Source: Plicaturopsis crispa FD-325 SS-3
Lineage: Eukaryota > Basidiomycota > Agaricomycetes > Amylocorticiales > Amylocorticiaceae
NCBI GenBank assembly: GCA_000827205.1
Contig: KN832564.1
Coordinates: forward strand, 476,579 to 540,578
Length of the DNA: 64,000 nt
Direction: 5' to 3'
The notes beneath the pieces were generated by a model that was not told where the DNA came from, did not search any database, and worked only from the letters and a program-made list of their open reading frames with translations. The position numbers and the translations under genes were made by a program. Numbering within the stretch: the first letter of the stretch is position 1; each line of letters starts with the position of its first letter. Below, piece after piece: positions 1-11,492 of this stretch.

Positions 1-1
1 G

Positions 2-112
2 ACGGTGCGCACGGCTGCGGCGAGTCTGGCGTTTAACGTTGCTGCGTATCTGCAGAAGGGGCGCCATAGTGGGATGGCGACGGTGGAGGGGGATGGCGAT
101 GTTGCCGCCTGA
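2..112 (+). CDS. 3' end of a PUL-domain-type protein (partial)
   Basis: The window opens inside a coding exon that reads in the second frame for 36 codons and stops at TGA. The visible tail contains VRTAAASLAFNVAAYLQKG, which resembles the armadillo-like helices of the PUL domain. That domain occurs in Lub1/Ufd3/PLAA and in fungal thioredoxin-PUL (DESI-type) proteins linked to ubiquitin and Cdc48. After this motif only about 17 residues remain before the stop, so the PUL domain ends early compared with what I recall of the family, or a splice site has been missed. The family call rests on this one motif. Confidence 0.45.
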   Translation, partial: TVRTAAASLAFNVAAYLQKGRHSGMATVEGDGDVAA

Positions 113-533
113 TGCGACCTCGAGCACGCCGGCTAACATCAATGTCGAGCCGCGGCTTGCGACGGTCTCGTCTTTCTGGTTCCAGTAGTCTGTGAGCATG
201 CATGTACATCCGTCCGGTCTCGATCAGAAATGGATGAGTGAGCGCAGGATCACCTGGCTCCTTGTGTTAGGATCCGTACGGGACGTGTGCAGAGGCGTGA
301 CGTACCTCTGCGCAAAGCAGCTAGCAATTTGACCTGGTGAAGGGGTTCGGCGGGATCTGAGTACGAAAAGAAGAAATGTGTTAGAATTGCTAAACAAGAA
401 TGAAGAGAGTGATACTCACTTGACCTTGTACCCGCTGAACAAGCGGAGGCAGTGGAGGAATATCTAAAAGAGAGAGCAAGGGCCATCTTGAGTCGTCCTT
501 GAGCGTCAGCCTCTCCGTTATCTCCGGCGATTG
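113..533. other. Intergenic, no supported gene
   Basis: This stretch lies between the PUL-type gene end and the 3' end of the next minus-strand gene. A 78-codon open frame on the minus strand (250-486) could be an extra 3' exon of that neighbour. It ends without recognisable motifs and its splice joins are ambiguous, so I left it out. Confidence 0.4.
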
Positions 534-1403
534 CTAAAGGAGCAACGCCTTTGGCAAAGCTTGTCGTCGTCGAGTAGAAGCTGTCGGCTGACTGATAGTC
601 GAGCCAAGGGCGCCTGCACTGAGCATTGGCAGGGCGCGCAGCTTGACATTCTTGTCTTCATCGTTCTTGCGGAATCGTGGAGCGAGGGATATGCGAAAAC
701 TTCCCGGTAATTGGAGAACAGCTGTGAGGACATCTTCTGCTTGAGGCTCTGCGAGGAGGTGTCATCGGACTGAATGGTTAAGTTTGATAAATGGGAGCTC
801 ACCGTATATGGGCCGCTTTAGGCTCTTTTTCTTGGCTTTTGGGCTACGTGAACCGGTTCCTGAATGCGTCGAGATGCCACCTGAGGACACCACAGCTTGT
901 GCGCTGGTCTTTTGTGTCCTCGATGTTTTCTGTAAGCCAGCGGTTAGTATCGTCTTCGTTCATGTAGTATGGGACTGGATCCAAGTCATCGAAGACGTTC
1001 GACGTGTATCGGTCGACTGTCTCGGACGTGCGTACATACATTTTGTGATTTCACTACGCACTTGGCGGAAATATTTCCTCTTTGCTTTTTCGTGGGTCCT
1101 GCCGCGGCAGGCTTTGATTTAAAAACTTTGGCGGTGACAGTGCCACGCGTTGCGTGCTAGCTCGTTGGATTGCAGCGGGAAGCAGAGCCTACGGATGGTA
1201 TCTTTAAAGAAGAAAGATCTCAGTACGTGGGCACATACATTCTGTAAACTTGCCGTACCCCAGGTGTTTTCGAGTCTACGTTCCGCGCGATTACGAGTAC
1301 GGCGAGTAACGTGTAAGGCGCGTCGAGCACGCCGTTCGTCGCACTGAGGGTCAAACAACAGGTTTCGAAGCTGAAAGACTGTGACGCGGTCCGCGGGCGT
1401 CAT
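534..1403 (-). CDS. Uncharacterised basic protein, spliced (about 207 aa)
   Basis: I do not recognise this gene. Four exons join in phase: 1239-1403, 1040-1156, 803-929 and 534-748. The introns are 82, 110 and 54 nt, with GTATGT or GTGAGC donors and TAG/CAG acceptors; the 110-nt intron has an ACTAAC branch site. The summed exons give 208 codons including the stop. The product starts MTPADRVTVFQLRNLLFD and then has a Lys/Ser/Ala-rich basic stretch (around KAKKKSLKRP) that could be a nuclear localisation signal. The C-terminal part is more ordered, around EDVLTAVLQLPGSFRISL. The exact divisibility by three and consistent phases support a real gene, but the 3' end could be longer by one exon (towards 250). 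It is divergent from the Prp6 gene. Confidence 0.4.
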
Positions 1404-2485
1404 ATGGCGCCTACGAAATTGGCAAACGGCGGAAAGCGCGCCGCGTCATCGTCCGATGGCTACCAGAGCACAGAGAGAGAAAGAGAGAAGAATTGTCAGT
1501 GATAGTAGCCGGGCACAGGGAGTCATACACAGAGACCGCGACGATTTCCGCCGTCCAGGGTCGGACGTCCGTACTTTCGCTGCCGCCCTGATAGGAAAGG
1601 AATGGGGAAAACCCGAAAGCTGACCTGCACAATTAGTGGCACATCGGAGACGAGCGTGGCAGATACACACTCCAAGAAGAATATTGGATGTCCTGGCGCC
1701 GTCAATGCAAATACAGTCAGACTTGGATGATCGGAGAGAAAAAATACGACGGACTTTTTACTAGCTGTGTACAGGAGTCCACATGATCGTACCGTCGCGG
1801 AGACACGATGCGAACGTGATTTTAGGCCTACATAGGGCCACGGAGAGCTGCAAATCAGCGTGAAGTTTGAAGGCTCGGATTTGACGGTACGCTTGCATCT
1901 TCCCGCAGTCCCCGGCAGGAGTTTGCGTAGTAAATGCAAGCGACCGTACCCCTCGCTGAGAGAAGACAAGTTTTGCCTTGTGAATTGTGCAACTGTGGCC
2001 TTACTTGATCCTCAGTGCCCAATGTTTGCGATCTTGTTCTTCCAATTTCTCGGGTACCGCTGCGCCCCTCGCATTGAAGCTCGGAAAAATGATCAAAATG
2101 TCTCCTCTTGAGTGAGAGAGCCATCGCGATTCGTATGCGTGCAGTTTGTAAAGTTATCCAGCAATTTACAGCGTTGAGAAGGGTGGGCAGAGCACCCATC
2201 TACATTATCATTGATTAAAATCACGTTGAAGCGGAGTTACAACGAGCATTCGGCATTTCAACGGCATCGCAATGCAGTGGCCCAGCGTTGGAGCGGCGTT
2301 TTAATATCATTGCAACCCGAAACCCATTATAATGGGTCTAACAAATTTCCGACAGACAAGGGCGCTACGTCGGACTTCGGAAATTGCCTCTTCATCTTTG
2401 ACCTCGACGTCGGGACCGTACTCGACGACGACGGCGCCCTTTTCTGCGCTTATTCACTCGACTTACGACCTTCGAGCTCGTCGAT
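1404..2485. other. Gene-free stretch upstream of Prp6
   Basis: About 1.1 kb between two divergently oriented genes. It holds a short plus-strand frame from ATG 1404 (33 codons, starting MAPTKLANGGKRA) that I could not extend by splicing. It also holds two overlapping minus-strand open frames of 114 and 148 codons; the longer has no ATG at its start and neither has a recognisable domain. I see no repeat and no RNA gene. Confidence 0.4.
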
Positions 2486-5400
2486 ATGGCGTCCAATAAG
2501 ACCAATAAGCTGGCGTTTCTGTCTATGCCTGCGCCGGCGTCCTATGTCGCCGGTCTTGGTAGAGGGTGAGCGTAGACTGGATCCTCGCCGGAGGTTTCTC
2601 ATAGTTTTCATCTCGTATAGTGCATCTGGTTTCACCACCCGGTCTGATATTGGACCCGCTCGTGAAGGGCCTTCAGCGGAGGTTGTCGCGTGAGTCCTGT
2701 TCTCTTTGCACCATAACCGTATATTGAGAGGAAGCCGAACAGAGAGGCGCAAGCCAAGCGCGGCGAAGAAGCCGAGGTCGATCCTGAACAATTCCAGGAT
2801 CCTGATAACGAATATGGACTTTTCGCGGGGACGACTTACGAGCAAGACGATGAAGAAGCCGACAGGATATATGAGCAGGTAGATGAAGCAATGGATGCGC
2901 GGCGGAGGGCCCGCAGGTGTGTGCTCTTCGGTCAGTTTCGGCCGTTTCTTCCTTGCTCAAACGCCTTTTATCCTTTCTGTTCAGGGAGGCTCGCGAACAG
3001 GAGGAGCTTGCGAAGCATCGAGCAGAGCGCCCAAAAATTCAGCAGCAGTTTTCGGACTTGAAGCGGGGTCTCTCCAGCGTGACTGACGAGGAATGGGACA
3101 ACATACCAGAGGTCGGAAATTTGACGCGTAAAAAGCGCAGAAAGAACGAAAGATCGTTTGTTGTTCCCGACAGTGTACTCGTTGGTGATCGGTCAAAGAC
3201 CGAGTACGAGAATTCTTTGGACACAAGCCAACAGGTACGCAACCTCATCGCACTGGTCAAATGTCGTTCTCATCCATCTGCACTTTCAGAATGATGGCAT
3301 GGAGACGCCCGCTGACTCTGGTGCTCTGACGAATTTTGTCGAGATTGGTCAAGCCCGTGACAAGATTCTCTCCCTCAAACTAGATCAAGTGCGCGTTTTC
3401 ATTTACTACTCTCTGCATTTATATACTTACATACTCCGTAGATATCGGGCACCCAAACGTCTTCTGGTTCAGCGACATCCGTCGACCCTAAAGGCTACCT
3501 CACGTCTCTCAACAGCGTTGTGTTGAAGAGCGATGCCGAAATCGGAGATATCAAGCGGGCGCGTATGCTATTCGACTCTTTAGTGAAGTCGAATCCGAAA
3601 CATTCTCCTGGTTGGATCGCTGCTGCGTGTTTGGAAGAGCATGCTGGGCGCATGGTCGCGGCCAGGAAAATCATCAAAGCTGGTTGCGAGCAGTGTCCAA
3701 AGAGCGAGGATGTTTGGCTAGAGGCTGCTAGGCTTCATGTGAGTAGCATGATCTTGCTTCGGTTATTTTCGCCGCTCATTTTTTTCGCCCGGTCTTGCAG
3801 AATAATGACGACGCAAAGGTCATCTTGGCGAATGCTGTTCAGCATGTTGGCCAAAGTGTCAAGATCTGGATGGCCGCAGCGGATTTAGAACATGATGTCA
3901 AGGCGAAGAAACGGGTTCTCAGAAAAGGTGGGTTCTAATCTTCTTTCCGCTTCACTTGCGTACTTACTGTCCTCGTTCAGCCCTTGAGCACATTCCAAAC
4001 TCCGTCCGTCTTTGGAAAGAGACCGTCAACTTGGAATCCTCCGCGGCGGACGCTCGCATTCTGCTTGCCCGGGCAGTTGAAGTTATCCCCCTCTCCGTCG
4101 AACTCTGGTTAGCGCTTGCACGGTTAGAAACGCCTGAGCGCGCGAAGGCCGTTCTCAACAGGGCTCGTAAAGCCGTTCCAACGAGTCACGAAATCTGGAT
4201 CGCTGCCGGACGTCTACTCGAGCAAGAAGCCACCGCACACCCGGAGAAGCCTCTCGACCAGCGAAACAAGGAACTCGATATGGTGGATGCGACAATCGAG
4301 GCGGGTGTTCGAGGGCTGAGGCGGCATCAGGTGCTACTGACGCGTGAGCAGTGGCTGAAGGAGGCCGAGCGGTGCGAAGTAGAAGGATCACCCAGGACGT
4401 GCGAGGCTATCGTGAAGGCGACGGTTGCAATGGAGGTCGAAGAGGAAGACCGGCTGGAGACGTGGGTGAGCGATGCGGAGAGCGCGGAGTCTCGTAAGAT
4501 GGTTGGGACCGCCAGGGCGATTTTAGCATACGCCCTGAAGGTGTTCCCAGACAGGAAGAGTCTTTGGTGGCGAGCGGCAGATTTGGAGAAAGCCCATGGA
4601 ACGAGGTCGGTCCTTTCGCTTTTAAATGGATCCCGTTTCTGATGTGACCTGGTAACAGGGAGTCTCTGGACGCCATTCTAAATCGCGCCGTGCACCACTG
4701 CCCGCAGGCAGAGGTTCTTTGGCTTATGTCTGCGAAGGAGAAATGGCTGGCTGGGGATGTGCCCGCTGCACGCGAGGTCCTCGAACGCGCTTTTGTCGCG
4801 AACCCGGAGAGCGAACAGATTTGGTTAGCGGCAGTGAAGCTCGAGGCCGAAAACGGGGAACTTGGTGTAGCGAAGGAATTGCTCATTCGTGCTAGGACGG
4901 TAGCCGATACTCAGAGGGTGAGCTTACAATCTGCTACCACTTCCAGGCGACAGTTACTGATCATGGACGCGACAGATTTGGATGAAATCGGCTGTCTTCG
5001 AGCGGCAACAGGGCCAGCTGGAGACCGCGCTGGAGACCCTTTCTACAGCACTCGGAAAATTCCCAAAATTCGCGAAGCTATACATGATTCAAGGACAAAT
5101 ACACCAGTCCCAGAAACACTACGGTCTTGCTCGGGGGTCCTTCGCCGCCGGGCTAAAAGCTTGCCCAAAAGAGGTGACACTTTGGGTGCTCGCGAGTCGC
5201 CTAGAGGAGGCCGACGGGAAAAGTATCAAGGCACGTGCACTTCTAGAGAAGGCACGCCTCGTCAATCCCGCGAACGACGTTCTGTGGGCGGAGGCGATCG
5301 GCGTGGAAGAGCGTTCCGGCGGAGCCGCCCAGGCAAAGACCATGATTGCCCGCGGTCTACAGGAGTGCCCCACGTCCGGTCTCTTGTGGTCATTGGCAAT

Positions 5401-5826
5401 CTGGTCAGAGCCACGGCCAACACGCAAGTCGCGCTCTGTCGACGCGCTGAAAAAGTCGGCTGACAATCCGATGATCATATGTACCGTCGCGAGATTATTC
5501 TGGGCTGAGCGGAAGATCGAGAAGGCGAGACAGTGGTTTGAGAGATCAGTTGCAACTGACCGGGATCTTGGAGATTCTTGGGCATGGTGGCTGAAGTTTG
5601 AGCGTCAGCATGGCACTGCGGTGGGTGCTTCCTCTGGAAGCGCAGCCTCTCAATACCTGACTAAATTATGTTTTGTGTATAGGAACACCGGCAGCATGTT
5701 ATTACCAACTGCATCGCCGCGGAACCACACCATTCGCCATTCTGGCAGTCCATTGCCAAGGACGTCAAGAACACTGGCAAGAGCACAAAGGAGATATTGG
5801 AAATGGTCGCCGACGCGCTAAATTGA
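2486..5826 (+). CDS. PRP6: Pre-mRNA-splicing factor Prp6 (U5/tri-snRNP, HAT/TPR repeats)
   Basis: Prp6 (fission yeast Prp1) bridges the U5 and U4/U6 snRNPs in the tri-snRNP in the nucleus. The start ATG at 2486 gives the conserved N-terminal PRP1_N segment: [19 protein letters not shown], then across the first intron (2566-2620) [16 protein letters not shown], then [15 protein letters not shown]. After an acidic/charged region come serial HAT-type repeats, for example [48 protein letters not shown] and [13 protein letters not shown]. These continue to the end, where the last exon reads [17 protein letters not shown] and stops at TGA 5824-5826. There are about ten short introns and roughly 920 residues, close to the usual family length. 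The gene converges on the F-box gene at 6039. Confidence is high; individual splice joins were checked only by reading continuity. Confidence 0.95.
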
Positions 5827-6038
5827 TCCTTTCGTGGTATCGTCTATTTGTATGCTTGTTCTATAATGTATAATTCATCGGGAGACTTGCAGGCTTCCTT
5901 CGTCGAGTCAGATTGCTTTCGAACGTCGTGTAAGCATCAATTTGGAATGTTATCAGGAATAAAAGCGCGCACTGAAAGCATGGACCCGAGGAAATTGCAG
6001 GACGTCTTTCCCCCTGGATTGACTATCGGCTCTGAGTC

Positions 6039-6755
6039 CTAGCTGGCGCCGTCATCATCCAACTGTCTCTCCAACCAGTCTGTCCAGCTCTCCGCTTCCA
6101 CTCGACCGTGAACGTATGCCCACGCAGGCACAACGCTGTACACCTTGCCCTTCAATTCTGGCTGGGATTCGTCGACAACTAGCCACGAGGACCATGTCTT
6201 GGAATGCCACCAAACTTCAATGGCAAGAGGTTTCTCCGCCGCCTTAACTCCACTTCTCGCGTGAGTCGCGTCCTCACAGTCGATGAAGCCGACCTTGGGT
6301 AGGTGGGCGAAACAGTTCGCTAAACCGTTGTAACCCCGCGGCCCGATCGTCTCCGAGAAGCTACCGTGCTGCAGTCCCGGCCAGATCCTGCCTATGACGC
6401 TCCGAGCGGGCCACTCGAGGAGCCACAGGCGGAAGTCTTCGGGCAGTACGGGACGGTGCTGGTCGTCCTCCAACTTCGCAACGAAGTCCTCGATGTATGC
6501 GTCGAGCGTCGCAATGTACCTCTCGCGGTCGAATGGGTCGGAGAGATGTGCCAGAAGGAGCGGGCGTGTCTCGAGGAATCTCGACGAGCTTATCGTCCTT
6601 GTATACAGGTCAAGCAACGAGCGGCGTGCCGGATACAGGTCTGCGAGTGGGACCAGGTGACGCCAATGACGGTTCACGCCCATGGCTGCGACTAGGCCCT
6701 TTAGCGGCAGCCAAGGAAATATCTCCAGAATCATCTCGGGGGGTAGCTTGTTCAT
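6039..6755 (-). CDS. F-box protein (238 aa, single exon)
   Basis: The product begins MNKLPPEMILEIFPWLPLKG, a textbook F-box opening, and the box runs to about residue 45 (HWRHLVPLADLYP). F-box proteins bind Skp1 and choose substrates for SCF ubiquitin ligases. The rest contains a Trp-rich region (FRLWLLEWPARSVIGRIWPG) and a C-terminal part with IEVWWHSKTWSSWLVVDE. This part resembles uncharacterised F-box proteins common in basidiomycetes, and its substrate cannot be predicted. I chose the ATG at 6755 because the open frame upstream of it has no earlier ATG and the F-box follows directly. No intron is needed. It is convergent with Prp6, with 212 bp between the stops. Confidence 0.8.
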   Translation of the reverse strand: MNKLPPEMILEIFPWLPLKGLVAAMGVNRHWRHLVPLADLYPARRSLLDLYTRTISSSRFLETRPLLLAHLSDPFDRERYIATLDAYIEDFVAKLEDDQHRPVLPEDFRLWLLEWPARSVIGRIWPGLQHGSFSETIGPRGYNGLANCFAHLPKVGFIDCEDATHARSGVKAAEKPLAIEVWWHSKTWSSWLVVDESQPELKGKVYSVVPAWAYVHGRVEAESWTDWLERQLDDDGAS

Positions 6756-7247
6756 GGCGTTCGGCGTATGGCAGGCATTGCACTCGAGGTGGTGGCAGCA
6801 GCGAGAGGATAGTGCACTGTGCGAAAGATAAGACAACAATTGGTGGCGGCCGCAATTCCCCAGGCGTCGGACTCCCCAACCTGACGCTCCCGGTGCTCTT
6901 CCACGTGGCGCTCCTCGTACGACAAGACAATTTCTATCGTATCACAGACTTTGCTTTACTTTAACCTTCAGATCGTGAAATTGGTCACAAATGGTTGATC
7001 AAGTAACACAATGCCGTAGGCCTCTACTCAGTATGTATAGTGTCTACTATTCACTGCGAAACGTTGTCGGAAATCAAACCCCTCCCCAGTGTGAATCGGA
7101 GCCGGGGACCCGCTATCTAATCTACCACAAACACACTACACGCGAGCCAGGGCGCGTCAAAATCCGCGATCAAGAAAAATACAAAGATTTCGAGAGGTAT
7201 AAGTAGTACAAGGGTGCGCTTCGTGATTTCATCTACATGAGTGTCTA
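6756..7247. other. Intergenic, nothing recognised
   Basis: This lies between the F-box gene start and the bZIP gene stop, both on the minus strand. The open frames here are short, or lack an ATG, or shadow the F-box gene. There is no repeat or RNA signature. Confidence 0.4.
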
Positions 7248-8373
7248 TCAAGTCTGTTTGTCCTTGCCTTTCCTACCATCCTTTCTAGAGTTGCTCCGTG
7301 TCGTAGCACTGCCCGACTCTTCGCTTTCATATGGGTCTTCCTGCACGTCGTCTCTAGTACGTGCACCCCCGCTTCCTTCCCCAAGTGCCTCAGCACCGCG
7401 CTCGGAACCAAACGTCCGCCCTCTGAGCACCACGATCTCCTTCAGCCAGTCATTCTCCCGTCGAAGCTCGGCCACCTCTCGTTCAAGTTCTTCCGCGCGG
7501 CCCGTGAGATCGGTGATGGACTGCTCCAGAGCTAACGTCCGATGTTTTTTCTTCGTCCTAAACCGTGCTGTTACAGTACGTGAGCATTAATTCTAGCATA
7601 CATCTATGGAAACGTACCCGAGGCTGCAGTGTTTCGACGGCGCTTTTCTTCAGCAGTCTCCGACGGCTCGATCTCGGGAATGTCTGCGGGGGACGCGCTT
7701 GCGGAAGTCACCGCGGAAGGCCCCGGAGAGGAGGATTCTGGCGAAAAACTCGTCCCGCGAGCCATGGAAGGACCGCCGGTGGTAATCGGCGGGTACCGCG
7801 CTCTTTGCGGCCTAGGATGCTGGCTATCACTCATTGGATATGGTATTGGTGGCGCATACTGAGGGATAAATTCCGGAGATTGCGTCTGGTTCTGTGATAT
7901 ATAATATTCGTATGGAGTCGGAGGCCAAGTCGGCGGCGTAGGCGAGATAGATGGGTTGGGGTGCGGGTGTGGGGGCGGGAGGTGATACAACGGCTGTCCC
8001 GGAGGCGGTCCCTGCATAAAGCCCGGAAATGGAGGAGGATCATAGCGATATTCGTTTGGAGTGAATCGTAGATCACGGGGAAATGCCTCGTGTGGGTGGG
8101 CTGAAACGGTCGGGTATGCCGTCGCAAGCTGAGACGGGTCCGTAGCAGCGGCAAACTGCGCCAGGAGTTCCGCATCGTGTAAGTCTACCTGTATACACAG
8201 AAGCCCACAAGATGTCAGCCCATATTAAATCAAGAAGAAGACCACGAGCATATAAGCACTGATAGACGCACCTCGACACCTTCGATAGGAAGCGGTACGC
8301 CCGCACTATTTACTGAACGTGATCTTTGGCCGAAGTTCCTGTTTCTATGCGCATCTGGAGGGTTATTGTTCAT
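7248..8373 (-). CDS. bZIP transcription factor (Met4/Cys-3-like basic region)
   Basis: Three exons encode a protein of about 320 residues. Exon 1 starts MNNNPPDAHRNRNFGQ. Exon 2 begins VDLHDAELLAQFAAATDPSQ and continues through a long Pro/Ser-rich activation-type region. The basic region is KRRRNTAASARFRTKKKHR, which has the bZIP signature N-x7-R, followed by a leucine-zipper heptad (LALEQSITDLTGRAEELERE, then RRENDWLKEIVVLRG). The RxKKK form is like the fungal Met4/Cys-3/MetR and Atf-like bZIPs that regulate sulfur and other metabolism. The target pathway is inferred only loosely. The second intron falls inside the basic region: GCCTCG-G joins CA-CGG to make Ala-Arg. If that intron were retained, the frame would stop after four residues, before the zipper. 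Confidence 0.85.
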
Positions 8374-8988
8374 GCTGCTGCCGACGTTCACCGTTCCAAT
8401 TCCTGCCCGCCGTTATAATGGTAGAAGTATAGTTGACTGCAGTACCGCGCATTGCAGAGACCTCAAAAATTGCAACGGTCGGCTACAAGCCACGCAGTAT
8501 GGCGTAGAGAAAAGAGACATTGCACTGTTCAGTGGCGCAATATTTCGCGGTGAGATGATATCGATGAGGTGTGTTCGCCATAGCGTCAAGGTATGGCGAC
8601 AGCCGCGCGTGCTGAGCAGGTGGCTCTGTATACTCGTACCGGGGGGCTGGCTCTGTTTGAACTCCGCGAGGTTGCAGGTCAACTTCAAAGTTGCTGAACC
8701 TCCTGCTCGCGCCTGTAAAAGCAGGACATGGAGCGACAGATGATAATATGGATGGCTATGGACCCACTTATAGAGAACGTGAATATTCGACGAAGGTGCA
8801 CCCCCTCGCACTATCTCACTCGTCCACACACATCAAAAATAATAAATAACGGGTTGCATTAGGATACAACAACTTTTGGGTCTCCGTGAGGAGTATGCAA
8901 AGAAAGCGGGTGCAGGACAAGATGCTATTAGTATATTATTTGGCAGATCAGCAAATCGAGCGGACAAGAAAAGGGCATTGCGCGTGTC
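8374..8988. other. Intergenic, nothing recognised
   Basis: This is the upstream region of the bZIP gene and downstream region of the MFS gene. A 138-codon minus-strand open frame covers most of it but starts at GTG, has low-complexity Ser/Leu/His composition and no domain. I take it as chance. It may contain the bZIP promoter. Confidence 0.4.
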
Positions 8989-11128
8989 TCATAGCGATGC
9001 CCTACCCCTGGGCTCGAACGGAAGCAGCAGCGCAATGAAGCCGGAGACGAGGAACAGCGCGCCGGAGATGTATATGGGTATCGAGGTCGTGAGACTGGCG
9101 TAGAGCGCGATGATGGGGGCCATGATGCCGAATATCCTGTTCGCGACCGCGACGATGGCGTTACCGGTGCCGCGATCCTTCGTGGGGAACAGTTCGGGGG
9201 AAAGGGCATAAAGGACGCCGTACATGACGTTGCTCGTGAAGCTGTATGCGCAGTTCCACCCGAGGAGCGCGTTGGAGTTGCGGGCCGTGGTTGATGCGAG
9301 GATGAAAGCGCCAGTCAGGACTACAGACGCACAAGGTCAATGATGGACTACGAGACAGATGCAACAGCACAGACGCACCAGTGGAGATGGCCAAGGTCCC
9401 TTTTCGACCCAGGTAAGGCAGCTCGACTAGCCATCCGGCGAGCAGTGCTCCGGGAATCCCAATAACGCTGAGAATGACTTGCTAAACGTATGAAGAGTGA
9501 TAAACAAGAAATATTGATTTGGACCATCTAAATAGACTCACGTTGCGGTATGTGATGTACACAGAACCGTCACCAAACTCCGCACCTCGAGTGGCAAGGC
9601 TGCAGAAATATTCAAATCATGCCACAATGTTGTGCGTGAGTTTACGCACAAGTAGGTCACGAAACTATTATACAGGGGGAATGCAAGTCCAATGAAGGCT
9701 GTACGAAAATCGCGGCCCATGTTAACGACTCGGTCCATGCACAAAGGTAGCAATCACTTACCCCACAAAACGATCAGCAAGCTCGTCGAGTACGCCAATT
9801 TCCTTGTCGCAAACAACGCTTGAACGTGTTCGGAGCTGAATTTGCTCAGAACCCTCCTCACCGCACCAACAGCGCTGGTGTCCATTTTCGCCTGCGCTTC
9901 TTCGGCGCCGACAGGCCCTCCCAAGCACCCTGCAGCCTCCAAGTGCTCAAGGGTCAAGCGGCTCGTAGTGCCGTTGTATTTTGCGACTTTGTGGACGACC
10001 TCGACGGCCTCAGCATCGCGGCCGCGACCCATGAGGTATTTCGGGCTCTCGTACAAGGTGAAGACGAAGTAGCGAACGATCCAGAGCAGCATCATGAGGC
10101 CTCCCATGGTGAAGAGGAAGTAGCGCCAGCCCATGTTGGAGGACTTGGGGCAGGGACTTGGGGGGACTGTCGTCGGGCACGAGAAGTCTGAGATGAGTGC
10201 TGTTGACGGGGACGTCAGTTAACGGGGTACTGGGGATAAGGACCGAGTACTAACGCCATGCGATTAAGCTGCCAATTAGCTGACCGAAGGCCCACCAGAT
10301 GGACAGGACTGTTAACAGGTACTGATGGGAGGCGGGGATGAACTCTACGTGTAAAACTTTGATCAGCATCGGGGTGTGGCGAAAGCGTTGATTGAACTCC
10401 TACCCAAAAACACCGCGGAATCCACAGGCAAGTTCCCTCCCACACCTACAGACCACATTGCAGCGAGCGAGCTCAAGGCAATATAATCTTTGGACCCGCC
10501 TGCTGCGATGGCAAATACACCAGTAATGAAAAGTGTGATGTTGAATGAGATCCTGGCCTCATCGTCAATTTGTTTTCAAGACGACAACCAAAAGACACGC
10601 ACTTTCGACCCCAAACATCAGAGCCGACGCCCCAGAAGGCAGCACCGACGAGAAGGCCAATGTTTTGGCCTAGCTTCAAGAAAGGCCCTTGGAAATTGAA
10701 CTCGTTGACTACAGGCGTGAGGATGAGCCCTGTTACAATCTACCTGAGAGGTCAACTTAAACTCCACAAACGAGTCTGGATGTACTTACCGGCCAAAGAT
10801 TGTCGCTACGAGCGATGCTATTTCAGATGCGCGGCTACCGTATTTTGGAGAAACTCACGCAAGCCAGCCAAATCCGGCTACAACGAACAGATACCACTAC
10901 GGATGTCGGAGCATCAGTACGCGCCCATATATTGTTTGAATATTGACAGCGTACCTGGTATTTCCCCATACCAATTTCTTGAAGCGCGTCATTCAGAATC
11001 CGCGCCTTGGCCTGGTACACGGGATCGACAGCATCATCGGTGTACAGGTCCTGGGTCTCGGCGTGAATTTCCTGCACAAAGCCGGTTTTTTTCTCCCCAG
11101 AATCCGCTGGAGACTGCGAGCGACTCAT
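8989..11128 (-). CDS. MFS transporter (sugar/general-substrate type, 12 TM)
   Basis: A plasma-membrane or organelle major-facilitator transporter of about 530 residues with many short introns. The N-terminus is MSRSQSPADSGEKKTG, followed by a hydrophilic lead and TM1 (WYLFVVAGFGWL). The MFS loop motifs are present: GSDVWGRK after TM2 and YLGRKGT in the second half. Other landmarks are the TM segment WRYFLFTMGGLMMLLWIVRY followed by LYESPKYLMGRG (the PESPRWL-like sugar-porter motif) and ALSPELFPTKDRGTGNAI near the C-terminus (the PELFPT-R motif of the sugar porter/SV2 group). The stop is at 8989-8991. The substrate is unknown; the family in basidiomycetes is annotated as general substrate transporters. 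It is divergent from the G-patch gene, with 364 bp between the start codons. Confidence 0.88.
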
Positions 11129-11492
11129 GGCGGCAAAAGAGACGGTACTAGAGTCATCGAAGCTTGTCTTTTGACGCTCTCGGAGCGCTTCTTCGTGCCC
11201 GCATTGAACACATCCTTGCGGTGCGGGGTGATGGCTATTTGATGGGCGTCGACGTCGGTGATGGTAATCAAATGGCGTGCTTTGGACTGTCGTATTATAA
11301 GCTGGCGGTAGCGCGTAGCCTACAGGCTCGGAGTCTGACCCAGTGACCGTATGTACTAGCAGGAGGACCGTCACGGTGACTGGCTCGATTCGATTCGCGT
11401 GCTTTGTAAGCGAATCGCTGCTTTCCTGGCTCTGCAACCGTCACCTCCTCTTATTCTTCAACTTATCGACCTCAAACTATTGCTATCGAGCT
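11129..11492. other. Shared divergent promoter region
   Basis: 364 bp separate the MFS transporter ATG (minus) from the G-patch ATG (plus), so both promoters must lie here. I see CT-rich stretches just before the G-patch start but no clear TATA box. Confidence 0.45.

Noticed and set aside
1404-1505. Short plus-strand frame starting MAPTKLANGGKRA
   Set aside because: It looks like a plausible fungal N-terminus but stops after 33 codons and no donor/acceptor pair extends it. The Prp6 start at 2486 needs no upstream exon.
1523-1969. 148-codon open frame on the minus strand
   Set aside because: It begins at TTG, has no recognisable domain and overlaps another open frame; treated as chance.
8413-8829. 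138-codon minus-strand open frame
   Set aside because: GTG start, skewed composition, no motif; likely non-coding upstream sequence of the bZIP gene.
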